Of a DNA stretch of 64,000 nucleotides, positions 57,443-64,000 are shown one piece after another. Position numbers and translations under genes: made by a program. Below the pieces are notes generated by a model that was given only the letters and a program-made list of their open reading frames with translations, ran no database searches and was not told the origin of the DNA. How positions within the stretch are numbered: the stretch's first letter is position 1; each line of letters opens with the position of its first letter. The DNA comes from Subdoligranulum variabile (GTDB taxonomy: Bacteria; Bacillota; Clostridia; Oscillospirales; Ruminococcaceae): contig QAKI01000012.1 in NCBI GenBank assembly GCA_003343905.1, forward strand, positions 5,380 through 69,379, given 5' to 3'.

Positions 57443-58444
57443 ATGTCTGCATCCAAAGTATATTTCACCGATCTGCGCACATCTTTTAACGAGAACCTGC
57501 CCCAGAAACTCGAACGGCTCATCAAGACCGCCGGGATCGGCCAGATCGACTTTACCAACAAATTCACCGCCATCAAAATCCATTTTGGTGAGCCGGGCAA
57601 CCTGGCTTTCCTGCGCCCCAACTACGCGGCGGTGGTCGCCAAGGTCGTCAAGGAACTGGGCGGCAAGCCGTTCCTGACCGACTGCAACACGCTGTACGTC
57701 GGCGGGCGCAAGAACGCGCTGGACCACATCGACGCGGCCTACGCCAACGGTTTCTCGCCGTTTTCCACCGGCTGCCATGTCATCATCGCCGATGGCCTGA
57801 AAGGCACCGACGAGGCCCTGGTCCCCGTGGAGGGCGGCACCTATGTGAAGGAAGCCAAGATTGGCCGCGCCATCATGGACGCTGACGTGTTCATCTCCCT
57901 GGCCCACTTCAAGGGGCACGAATGCACCGGCTTCGGTGGCGCGCTGAAGAACATCGGCATGGGCTGCGGTTCCCGCGCCGGCAAGATGGAGATGCACTCC
58001 GCGGGCAAGCCTTTCGTCAACCAGGACGCCTGCATCGGCGTATGCCCGATGGACGCCGTCTGTGCCGCCCAGGACGAGAGCAACGACATCCTGAACTGCA
58101 AGATCGCCGAATACAGCAAAGCGGTGGTCAGCGGCCGTCCCCAGTTCCACATCAACATGGTCATCGACGTGTCCCCCTACTGCGACTGCCACGCCGAGAA
58201 CGACGTGCCCATCGTGCCGGACATCGGCATGTTCGCCAGCTTTGACCCGGTGGCGCTGGACCAGGCCTGTGTGGACGCGGTCAACCGCCAGCCCATCATG
58301 TCCGGCAGCCATCTGGACGAGGTAGCCCACGACCACCACGACCACTTCACCGATTCCAGCCCCGCCACCAACTGGAAGAGCTGCCTGGAACATGCCGAAA
58401 AGATTGGCCTGGGCACCCGCGAGTACGAACTCATCAAGATCTGA
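57443..58444 (+). CDS. DUF362 protein with a collapsed ferredoxin segment
   Basis: The 333-residue protein starts at 57443 behind ACAGGAGGC. The DUF362 parts are intact: KIHFGEPGN, LTDCNTLYVGGRKNA, LAHFKGHECTGFGGALKNIG, PYCDCHAENDVPIVPDIGMFA. Typical relatives then carry two CxxCxxCxxxC ferredoxin motifs after MEMHSAGKP. Here the segment reads only NQDACIGVCPMDAV, as if the start of the first motif were joined to the end of the second. That would remove about 30 residues, in frame, and leave too few cysteines for any 4Fe-4S cluster. The gene looks expressed (good promoter), but redox function is probably lost. Comparison rests on memory of the family. Confidence 0.85.
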   Translation: MSASKVYFTDLRTSFNENLPQKLERLIKTAGIGQIDFTNKFTAIKIHFGEPGNLAFLRPNYAAVVAKVVKELGGKPFLTDCNTLYVGGRKNALDHIDAAYANGFSPFSTGCHVIIADGLKGTDEALVPVEGGTYVKEAKIGRAIMDADVFISLAHFKGHECTGFGGALKNIGMGCGSRAGKMEMHSAGKPFVNQDACIGVCPMDAVCAAQDESNDILNCKIAEYSKAVVSGRPQFHINMVIDVSPYCDCHAENDVPIVPDIGMFASFDPVALDQACVDAVNRQPIMSGSHLDEVAHDHHDHFTDSSPATNWKSCLEHAEKIGLGTREYELIKI

Positions 58445-58478
58445 CGGCAATTTTTGCCATCCTTATAAAATCCTTAGA

Positions 58479-58518
58479 ATCTCCTGTTATGCTGGTTCCG
58501 TACCAAATAACAGGAGGT
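58479..58518 (+). promoter_or_regulatory. Hairpin that includes the ribosome binding site of the TraX-like gene
   Basis: CTCCTGTTAT (58481-58490) pairs with ATAACAGGAG (58507-58516), with a further small stem in the loop, followed by GTTTTTTC. The right arm contains AGGAG, the ribosome binding site for the ATG at 58527. It looks both like a terminator for the DUF362 gene and like a structure that hides the site. Confidence 0.75.
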
Positions 58519-58526
58519 TTTTTCTT

Positions 58527-59420
58527 ATGTCCCACGCTTCTTCCGCTTCCCTGCCCCGCGCCGGGCGCGCCCCCGCGGGCCTGAGCGACACCGCGCTCAA
58601 AGTGCTGGCCCTGGTGCTGATGGTGATGGACCACATCCACTACTTTTTCGGCTTTACCGGCATGATCCCGGAATGGTTCTCCATGCTGGGGCGGCTGTCG
58701 GCGCCGCTGTTCCTCTTCTGCACGGTGGAGGGCTTCGCCCACACCCATGACCGGCGGCGCTACTTTTGGCGCATCTGGGCCATTTCCGCCGGGATGGGCT
58801 TGCTGCAATTCCTGATGATGTACGCCAAGATCGGCGTGCGCCCCGACGGTTTCTTCCCCATGAATGCCATTTTTATGAACTTCGTCATCCTTATCCCCAT
58901 CTGGCAGGGTATCGACTGGCTGCGGCAAAAACGCATCCTGCCCGGCCTGCTGGGCGTGGTGCTGCCGTTGGCCTGGCCCTTCCTGTTCATCATCCTGTAC
59001 AGCACGGCCGACGGCACCCCGGCGGCCTGGCTGCTGGATTCCATTCTGGCGGCGCTGGCCTACACGGTGCTGCCCGCCTGGACTTTCATCATGGACGGCG
59101 GCATCACCTTCATTCTGATCGGCGTTGCGCTGTACCTGCTGCGCAGCCGCCGCGGGCTGCAGGCGGCGGCCTTTGTGGTGCTGACGATGCTGTTCAACTT
59201 CGTCCTGCCCTATATGCAGCTTTCCGGCACGCCGGATTTCCAGCTTTCCCAGATGTTCACGCAGTATTACGAATGGTTCGGCGTATTGTCAGTGATCCCG
59301 ATGCTGTTGTATAATGGGACCCGTGGGCGCGGCATGAAAAAGCTGTTCTACGTCTTTTATCCCGCCCATGTCTATATCCTGTACGCCCTGTCCTGGGCGC
59401 TGTACCTGATTCTGCACTGA
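58527..59420 (+). CDS. TraX-family membrane protein
   Basis: A 297-residue protein with eight or nine helices and the TraX core LKVLALVLMVMDHIHYFF, RLSAPLFLFCTVEGFAHT and the ending LFYVFYPAHVYILYALSW. TraX of the F plasmid acetylates pilin, and chromosomal homologues in Firmicutes are putative acyltransferases whose acceptors are unknown. It lies upstream of a two-component system with a 33-bp gap, so it may be co-transcribed with it. No plasmid genes are nearby. Confidence 0.86.
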   Translation: MSHASSASLPRAGRAPAGLSDTALKVLALVLMVMDHIHYFFGFTGMIPEWFSMLGRLSAPLFLFCTVEGFAHTHDRRRYFWRIWAISAGMGLLQFLMMYAKIGVRPDGFFPMNAIFMNFVILIPIWQGIDWLRQKRILPGLLGVVLPLAWPFLFIILYSTADGTPAAWLLDSILAALAYTVLPAWTFIMDGGITFILIGVALYLLRSRRGLQAAAFVVLTMLFNFVLPYMQLSGTPDFQLSQMFTQYYEWFGVLSVIPMLLYNGTRGRGMKKLFYVFYPAHVYILYALSWALYLILH

Positions 59421-59453
59421 TCCGCTGCCCCGGCGGCAAGAGGAGGTCTTAGT

Positions 59454-60119
59454 TTGGCTCATATCCTTGCGGTAGACGATGACCGCGACCTGTGTGACCT
59501 GCTGCGCACGGCGCTGGAACGCGACGGCCACACCGTGACGGTGCTGCACAGCGGCGCCGAGGTGACCGAACGCCACTGCACCTGGGCGGACTGCATCCTG
59601 CTGGACGTGATGATGCCCGGCGAGGACGGCTTTTCCACCTGCCGCCGTGTGCGGGCGCTGGCGGACTGCCCCATCCTGTTTTTGACAGCCCGCACCGAGG
59701 AAGCCGACGTGCTGCGCGGCCTGGGCCTGGGCGGCGACGATTACCTAACCAAGCCGTTCCGGCTGGCCGAACTGCGCGCCCGCGTCAACGCCCACCTGCG
59801 GCGGCAGAACCGCGCGCCCAGCCACCGGATGCAGCGCGGCGGCGTGACCTTTGACCTGCAGGCGGGCGAAGCCTTCTGCGGCGAGGTCCCGCTGCGGCTG
59901 ACCCGCGGCGAGTACGCCATCTGTGAGTATCTGGCGCTGCACGCCGGGCGCACCTTCTCCAAAGAGCAGCTCTATGAGGCCGCTTTCGGCTTTGACGGCA
60001 CCGCCGACACTTCGGCCGTGACCGAACACGTCAAGAACATCCGCGCCAAGCTGCGCGCCTGCGGGCTGCAGCCCATTGAAACAGTCTGGGGGATCGGATA
60101 CCGATGGAAAAGCGAATGA
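59454..60119 (+). CDS. OmpR-family response regulator
   Basis: The 221-residue regulator starts at a TTG behind AGAGGAGG. Receiver: HILAVDDDRDLCDLL, Asp51 in CILLDVMMPGEDG, LTKPFRL. DNA-binding winged helix from about 125 to the end (KNIRAKLRACGLQPIETVWGIGYRW). The kinase gene overlaps its 3' end. Strong pairing with the next gene; regulon unknown. Confidence 0.94.
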   Translation: MAHILAVDDDRDLCDLLRTALERDGHTVTVLHSGAEVTERHCTWADCILLDVMMPGEDGFSTCRRVRALADCPILFLTARTEEADVLRGLGLGGDDYLTKPFRLAELRARVNAHLRRQNRAPSHRMQRGGVTFDLQAGEAFCGEVPLRLTRGEYAICEYLALHAGRTFSKEQLYEAAFGFDGTADTSAVTEHVKNIRAKLRACGLQPIETVWGIGYRWKSE

Positions 60120-61510
60120 AACGCAGCCGCCCCCTCAGCCGCCTGCTGCTGGGCTATCTGGTCCGCACCGGGCTGGCCTGCACTGCCACGGCGCTGCTGT
60201 GGTTCTGGGGGCTGATGGGCACGATCCAACTCGGCTTCGTCCTGCCCGCCTACAGCGGGTCCAACGCAGCCCTGCAGGCCATGGACATCCTGCCCGAAAT
60301 GTCGGCCGATCATTTTGACGCCGACGCCCTGCCGGACCTCTGCCGCTGGGTGTTGCTGGATGAGACCGTCGCCCCGGACGAAGCCGCCGCGCCCGAAAAC
60401 GTGCTGGCCACCAACATGGACAGTGCCAGCCTGGATCTGGCGCTGGCGCTGGGCACGATGCCGGTCAACACGCAGTTTTACCGGGACGTGCCCCTCATCG
60501 ACGGCACGCTGTGCCGTTTGCAGTATGACTTCGCCATGCCCTACGCCGACCCGGCGCTGCGCGGCGTGCTGCCGGATTTCCAGGCCTGCATGACGGTCCT
60601 GCTGATCCTGCTGCTGGTCGCGGTGGTGTTCGCCATGACCCGCCGCACGGCGCGACGGCTGCGCGCCATCACTGGGCAGTTGACCGAAGCCTGCCGCCTG
60701 CTGGCGGGCGGCGACCTGGAAGCCCCCATGCCCGCCCCCACCCATGTGCGGGAATTTGACGAGGCGCTGCAGACCATGGACAGCCTGCGCGGGGAACTGG
60801 CGGGTTCGCTCAAGGCCCAGTGGGCCATGGAACAGCAGCGCACCGAGCGGATGGCGGCCCTGACCCACGACCTGAAAACGCCGCTGACGATCATTCAGGG
60901 CAACGCCGAACTGCTGGCGGAGGAAGAACTGACCGCCGCCCAGCGCCCGGCCGTGGACGCCATCCTGCGCGGGGCCGGGCGCGCGGGGCAATATCTGGCC
61001 GCGCTGCGGGACATCTGCCGCGTGCAGGACGCCCCCGCCCTGGCCGAGGACTTTCCCCTGCCGCCCTTCTGCGAGAATCTGGCCGAAACGGGCCGCGCCC
61101 TCTGCGCGCCGCGCGGGGTGCGCTTTGCCTGTGCGTTCCGGCTGCCGGACGGCCTGACGCTGCACGCCCGGCGGCAGGACCTGGCCCGCGCGGTGGAAAA
61201 CCTGCTGGCGAACGCCGCCCGCTTTGCCCCGCAGGGCGGGCAGGTCACACTGGCCTGCCGCGCGGAATCCGGGCAGGTCCTGTTCACCGTGCAGGACGAC
61301 GGGCCGGGCTTCCCGGAAATGATCCTGCACAACGGCGGGCAGATGTTCGCCACCGGCGACGCCGCCCGCAGCGACGGCCACCAGGGCCTGGGGCTTTACT
61401 GGGCCCGCACGGTGGCCGAAGCCCACGGCGGCCGCCTGACCCTTGCCAACACCGGCGGGGGCGCGTTGGCCGTGCTGGCGGTGCCAATGTATCACGGCAA
61501 ATCACAGTAA
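60104..61510 (+). CDS. Sensor histidine kinase
   Basis: A 468-residue membrane kinase with an N-terminal helix at about 22-42, an outer domain about 43-160 containing an acidic stretch, a second helix about 162-178, a HAMP-like linker, HisKA with AALTHDLKTPLTIIQG (His255), and the ATPase domain with NLLANAARF, QDDGPGF and GLGLYWARTVAEAHGG. It starts 16 bp inside the response regulator gene. The stimulus is unknown; the TraX-like gene upstream may be a target or part of the same response. Confidence 0.93.
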   Translation: MEKRMKRSRPLSRLLLGYLVRTGLACTATALLWFWGLMGTIQLGFVLPAYSGSNAALQAMDILPEMSADHFDADALPDLCRWVLLDETVAPDEAAAPENVLATNMDSASLDLALALGTMPVNTQFYRDVPLIDGTLCRLQYDFAMPYADPALRGVLPDFQACMTVLLILLLVAVVFAMTRRTARRLRAITGQLTEACRLLAGGDLEAPMPAPTHVREFDEALQTMDSLRGELAGSLKAQWAMEQQRTERMAALTHDLKTPLTIIQGNAELLAEEELTAAQRPAVDAILRGAGRAGQYLAALRDICRVQDAPALAEDFPLPPFCENLAETGRALCAPRGVRFACAFRLPDGLTLHARRQDLARAVENLLANAARFAPQGGQVTLACRAESGQVLFTVQDDGPGFPEMILHNGGQMFATGDAARSDGHQGLGLYWARTVAEAHGGRLTLANTGGGALAVLAVPMYHGKSQ

Positions 61511-61591
61511 TCAGCGTCTTAATCTCGACAAATTTTGCAGTACGCGTTTTTGTCTTTTTCTTATTAAGGCAAACTCTCGCGGTATTTGTCA

Positions 61592-61623
61592 AAAGATGCC
61601 CGCCTTAAAGGCGGGCATCTTTG
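61592..61623. terminator. Bidirectional terminator between the kinase gene and the AT-rich islet
   Basis: AAAGATGCCCGCC and GGCGGGCATCTTT form a perfect long stem (61592-61622) with a short TTAAA loop, followed by TTGC. It would end both the kinase gene and the convergent membrane gene, and it marks the boundary where base composition changes. Confidence 0.9.
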
Positions 61624-61644
61624 CTATCAACAGGATTTTTTTCT

Positions 61645-62190
61645 TTATACACCGGCATACATCAAGATAAGCAGCACCAACACCGCCATAGCAGCCAATA
61701 CAACAACTATTTGCTCAAATTTTTCCCCATTTGTTTGCTTGCGGGAATCTACACCGTTTTTTTCTCTTGCAATTGCCTCATCTGTCCGAGCAAATCGTAT
61801 GTCCTTTTCCTCATTCATTTTCTTACGGGGTTCCTCGCCGGGTCCCACGCATACAAGCCCTGCCCCCGTTTGACCAACCCCAGCATCCCCTTCTCCTTCC
61901 TTTTGGAGAAAGCTTTCCACGCACATCAGCATAGTGCCACAGCCAAAGGAAAGTACCGCTGTAACAGCACTAGCCCCTGACAAAGCCGCATATCCGGCAA
62001 AGTATCCGGCATTAATTATATAGTTGTATGCATCTCCTCCAACATAGGCATTTTCATTGTGCGATGTTGAGTATTCTGAATTATAATAATTATTCTTTTT
62101 ATCGTAGGCCTCATAGCCAAAAAAGAGCATTGCCATAACGGCCACTATACAAATTCCATAAAAAATCTTCTTTATTTTGCTGACATTCAT
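61645..62190 (-). CDS. Hypothetical membrane protein of the AT-rich islet
   Basis: A 181-residue protein with helices at about 10-26, 60-90 (glycine/alanine-rich) and 158-180. The middle carries a Tyr/Asn-rich outer patch and a charged cytoplasmic stretch (PRKKMNEEKDIRFARTDEA). No known family was recognised. It is 18 bp downstream of the Ltp-domain gene, so it is co-transcribed with it. The codons are visibly richer in A and T than in the rest of the window, which suggests acquisition. Confidence 0.7.
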   Translation of the reverse strand: MNVSKIKKIFYGICIVAVMAMLFFGYEAYDKKNNYYNSEYSTSHNENAYVGGDAYNYIINAGYFAGYAALSGASAVTAVLSFGCGTMLMCVESFLQKEGEGDAGVGQTGAGLVCVGPGEEPRKKMNEEKDIRFARTDEAIAREKNGVDSRKQTNGEKFEQIVVVLAAMAVLVLLILMYAGV

Positions 62191-62208
62191 AAAATTATAT
62201 CCCTGCTT

Positions 62209-63078
62209 TTAATACCCATTTTCTCCCACACCATACACGGCCTGCGAATAAGTGAAACCTTCAAATTCCAACTGGTCAATCAGTTCACTCCTTGAAAAAG
62301 CCGAGTATTCCAAATACTGTCGCGCTTTTTTAGCTGCCTGTTCATTCCAATCCGCACCACAATGATCTGCTGCATACATTGCCTCGCTGGTACTAAAACC
62401 CTCAAATTCCAACTGTTCAATCAAGCCAGTATATGAAAAAGCACTGTATTCTAAGTATTGATACGCTTTCTGCAACGCATTTTGCTCACCTAATGTAGGT
62501 TGATGGTCTTCATCCTCGTTGCTATTACGCGCATTTTCTATTCCTTCTGCGAAATCTTCTACCGCTTCTGCTAAAGAGAAGAACTCGGTTGGTTCCTCGC
62601 TTATCTTTCTAAAAATCAACATAGCTTCAGGGACATCCTCATTTGTAACGCAAAGGCGTCCAACCAACCCTTTATCTCTACTTGCCCCCTCGGAAACAAT
62701 CTCTGCTTCACTCACAAGTTCTTTCTTTCCTTCTCCGCCCTCAGCAGACTGCGAATCATCCACTACACGGATTTGATAATATTGGCCTTCTTGGTTTTGG
62801 CGAATGTATTCCCACCTAAAATCCTTTGTCAAGAGTTCTTCAAAAGACAGTTCACCCGTTCCATCTTCGTAAACACTTAAACGTGTATTAGATAAATCAC
62901 CGGTTATTTCGTTCCCGTTTTCATCAATACTTTTTTCGTATTCCCAAGTTCCAACCAACGTCTCTTTGCTGTCAACTTCCTGTATTTGTTTTTGACTATA
63001 CAAGCAAACCGCCAACAACACCAAAACACTTAAAAAGATCACCCATCCTGTTTTTTTCTTTTTTGCATTACCGTCCAT
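62209..63078 (-). CDS. Membrane-anchored protein with two Ltp-type domains
   Basis: A 289-residue protein starting at 63078 behind AGAGGAGAG. One helix (about 11-28) anchors it; a beta-rich part (VGTWEYEKS, DGTGELSFEELL) follows, and the C-terminus has two copies of about 42 residues (about 201-244 and 248-289): ALQKAYQYLEYSAFSYTGLI and KARQYLEYSAFSRSELI, each ending in QLEFEGF. These match the Ltp domain, first described in a phage TP-J34 lipoprotein that blocks superinfection, and are widespread in Gram-positives. A lipobox is absent here. Host defence or surface function is inference. AT-rich. Confidence 0.85.
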   Translation of the reverse strand: MDGNAKKKKTGWVIFLSVLVLLAVCLYSQKQIQEVDSKETLVGTWEYEKSIDENGNEITGDLSNTRLSVYEDGTGELSFEELLTKDFRWEYIRQNQEGQYYQIRVVDDSQSAEGGEGKKELVSEAEIVSEGASRDKGLVGRLCVTNEDVPEAMLIFRKISEEPTEFFSLAEAVEDFAEGIENARNSNEDEDHQPTLGEQNALQKAYQYLEYSAFSYTGLIEQLEFEGFSTSEAMYAADHCGADWNEQAAKKARQYLEYSAFSRSELIDQLEFEGFTYSQAVYGVGENGY

Positions 63079-63112
63079 AGCACTCTCCTCTTTCTTTCGC
63101 CTTTGTTTTTAA

Positions 63113-63141
63113 ATTATACCCCATTTATGTTTATATTTCAA
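63113..63141 (-). promoter_or_regulatory. Promoter of the Ltp operon
   Basis: On the - strand, -35 TTGAAA (63141-63136) and -10 TATAAT (63118-63113) with a 17-bp spacer. Confidence 0.85.
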
Positions 63142-63202
63142 CATGTTTTAGATATATAATTGTCCCTCCGAAAAAGTCATAATATCTACAGGTGGTGATA
63201 TT

Positions 63203-63376
63203 ATGAACGAACTCAAAATCACAAAGAAAACCGAACCCGTAATGTTCACTATACGTGTCGATAAATCCATTGTCGATTTTTACGACGATTTGGCAAGAAA
63301 AACCAACCGTTCCCGTAACGAGTTGATTGGGCTGGCACTGGAATACGCAAAAGATAAGATCATCATTGAACCATAA
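63203..63376 (+). CDS. Ribbon-helix-helix (CopG-like) DNA-binding protein
   Basis: A 57-residue gene, divergent from the Ltp operon. The protein has a strand PVMFTIRVDKSI, a helix VDFYDDLARKTNRS and a second helix RNELIGLALEYAKDKI, the layout of CopG/Arc-type dimers that bind DNA with the first strand. The ribosome binding site GGTGGTGA is eight bases before the ATG. Such proteins are common in plasmids, phages and toxin-antitoxin modules, but no toxin gene is present. It may regulate the Ltp operon from the divergent position. Confidence 0.8.
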   Translation: MNELKITKKTEPVMFTIRVDKSIVDFYDDLARKTNRSRNELIGLALEYAKDKIIIEP

Positions 63377-63393
63377 AGTTTATATCCTGATAT

Positions 63394-63440
63394 AAAAAAA
63401 TCCTGCGGTTATTCCACACAGGAAGACCGCAGGATAATTT
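63394..63440. terminator. Terminator after the ribbon-helix-helix gene
   Basis: ATCCTGCGGT (63400-63409) and ACCGCAGGAT (63426-63435) form the stem, with an inner TTCC/GGAA pairing. A run of T (AATTTTATT) follows on the + strand and TTTTTTT on the - strand, so it works in both directions. Confidence 0.88.
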
Positions 63441-63460
63441 TATTAAATGCCTTCAAACAC

Positions 63461-63498
63461 AAAAAGCGCCGCCGCGCCCCATGGGGAGCGCGGCGGCG
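63461..63498 (-). terminator. Intrinsic terminator of gap
   Basis: CGCCGCCGCGC (63467-63477) pairs with GCGCGGCGGCG (63488-63498), with CCC/GGGG inside, followed on the - strand by CTTTTTG (T run at 63465-63461). It is 22 bp past the gap stop. Confidence 0.93.
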
Positions 63499-63520
63499 AC
63501 TTTATGCGGGAAGATTTCGA

Positions 63521-64000
63521 TTACAGCTCCGCGAAGTACTTGATGGTGCGGACCATCTGGCTGGTGTAGCTGTTCTCGTTGTCGTACCAGGACACGACCT
63601 GAACCTGATAGGTGTCGTCGTCGATCTTGGTGACCATGGTCTGGGTAGCATCGAACAGGCTGCCGTAGCGCATGCCGATAACGTCGGAAGAAACGATCTG
63701 ATCCTCGGTGTAGCCGAAGCTCTCAGAGGAAGCAGCCTTCATAGCGGCGTTGATGCTGTCCTTGGTGACGTCCTTGCCCTTGACAACGGCGACCAGGATG
63801 GTGGTGGAGCCGGTGGGGACGGGAACGCGCTGAGCGGAGCCGATCAGCTTGCCGTTCAGTTCGGGGATGACCAGGCCGATGGCCTTGGCAGCACCGGTGG
63901 AGTTGGGAACGATGTTCTGCGCGCCAGCGCGGGCACGGCGCAGGTCGCCCTTACGCTGCGGGCCGTCCAGGATCATCTGGTCGCCGGTGTAAGCATGAAC
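63521..64000 (-). CDS. gap: Glyceraldehyde-3-phosphate dehydrogenase, C-terminal part
   Basis: The 159 visible residues continue off the right edge (upstream side). They match the catalytic domain: VHAYTGDQMILDGPQRKGDL, then RRARAGAQNIVPNSTGAAKAI, GLVIPELNGKLIG, RVPVPTGS, and the ending SWYDNENSYTSQMVRTIKY, all standard in the NAD-dependent glycolytic enzyme. The catalytic Cys lies upstream, outside the window. It is followed by a strong terminator and lies beside the AT-rich islet, whose composition differs clearly from that of gap. Confidence 0.97.
   Translation of the reverse strand, partial: VHAYTGDQMILDGPQRKGDLRRARAGAQNIVPNSTGAAKAIGLVIPELNGKLIGSAQRVPVPTGSTTILVAVVKGKDVTKDSINAAMKAASSESFGYTEDQIVSSDVIGMRYGSLFDATQTMVTKIDDDTYQVQVVSWYDNENSYTSQMVRTIKYFAEL

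Noticed and set aside
58527..59420. TraX as a sign of a conjugative element
   Set aside because: No other transfer, relaxase or replication genes nearby; chromosomal TraX-family proteins are common in Firmicutes.
63203..63376. Antitoxin of a toxin-antitoxin pair
   Set aside because: No adjacent small toxin gene; the next features are two terminators and gap.
1..64000. CRISPR arrays, insertion sequences, tRNA and rRNA genes
   Set aside because: No regularly spaced repeats, transposase motifs, cloverleaf patterns or rRNA-like sequence were recognised by eye; a covariance search would be needed to be certain about small RNAs.

Overview
The window looks like chromosome from a high-GC (about 60-65% by eye) gut-type member of the Clostridia, most like the Oscillospiraceae/Ruminococcaceae (Faecalibacterium, Gemmiger, Subdoligranulum). 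This rests on AGGAGG-type ribosome binding sites, many TTGnnn-17-TATAAT promoters, a lytB-S1 fusion, twin PPi-type phosphofructokinases, an Hcp operon with a Crp/Fnr regulator, DUF1385 beside prmC, and a CD1247-type zinc-ribbon protein. The species call is inference. No rRNA, tRNA, CRISPR array, insertion sequence or complete prophage was seen.

Region 1 (1-10.3 kb, + strand) is a surface-polysaccharide cluster. It holds a Wzm/Wzt-type ABC exporter, a GT52-like transferase, and a cassette of CMP-Kdo-synthetase-like enzyme, DRE-TIM aldolase and KdsC-like phosphatase that probably makes a CMP-activated 3-deoxy-ulosonate. Then come a DUF2142 membrane protein, a GT4, a GT2 and a DUF2304 protein. 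Region 2 (10.3-15.8 kb) is mostly - strand housekeeping: a GT-C mannosyltransferase gene broken by an in-frame TAG, a CD1247-like protein, efp, an endonuclease IV-like gene, yqeG, rpsU and a DUF1624 gene. Region 3 (15.8-19.5 kb, + strand) has a Cof-type HAD phosphatase and two paralogous PPi-type phosphofructokinases, with two palindromes between the latter. Region 4 (19.5-30 kb, - strand) has a double GT-C mannosyltransferase, cysS, another GT-C protein, pgsA, rimO, recX and recA.

Region 5 (30-36 kb, - strand) carries a lipoprotein, response regulator, histidine kinase, DUF1385 and prmC in one transcription unit, then a Crp/Fnr regulator divergent from a 4Fe-4S protein and hcp (36.2-38.6 kb). 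Region 6 (38.7-40.2 kb, - strand) has deoC coupled to a 52-residue membrane protein, and gtrA. Region 7 (40.2-54.4 kb, - strand) is one long, tightly packed unit from a promoter at 54.4 kb. A second glycan set (epimerase, TIM-barrel isomerase, two GT2s, FAD oxidoreductase, three large membrane proteins, one frameshifted) runs into an HI0933-type flavoprotein, cmk, plsC and ispH-rpsA and ends at a strong terminator at 40.2 kb.

Region 8 (54.6-57.3 kb, - strand) has a WbpG-type N-acetyl sugar amidotransferase, a DUF1848 protein and two small proteins. Region 9 (57.4-61.5 kb, + strand) has a DUF362 protein whose ferredoxin segment seems to have collapsed, a TraX-family membrane protein and a two-component system. 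Region 10 (61.6-63.4 kb) is a visibly AT-rich islet with an Ltp-domain protein, a small membrane protein and a ribbon-helix-helix protein, probably acquired. The window ends in the 3' part of gap.

The clearest unusual signals are the aldolase-containing CMP-sugar cassette, three apparently damaged genes with identifiable lesions (in-frame amber, 8-bp tandem duplication, deletion between repeated CIG motifs), the paired palindromes between the phosphofructokinase genes, two divergent promoters that share one palindromic -35 hexamer, and the Ltp islet.
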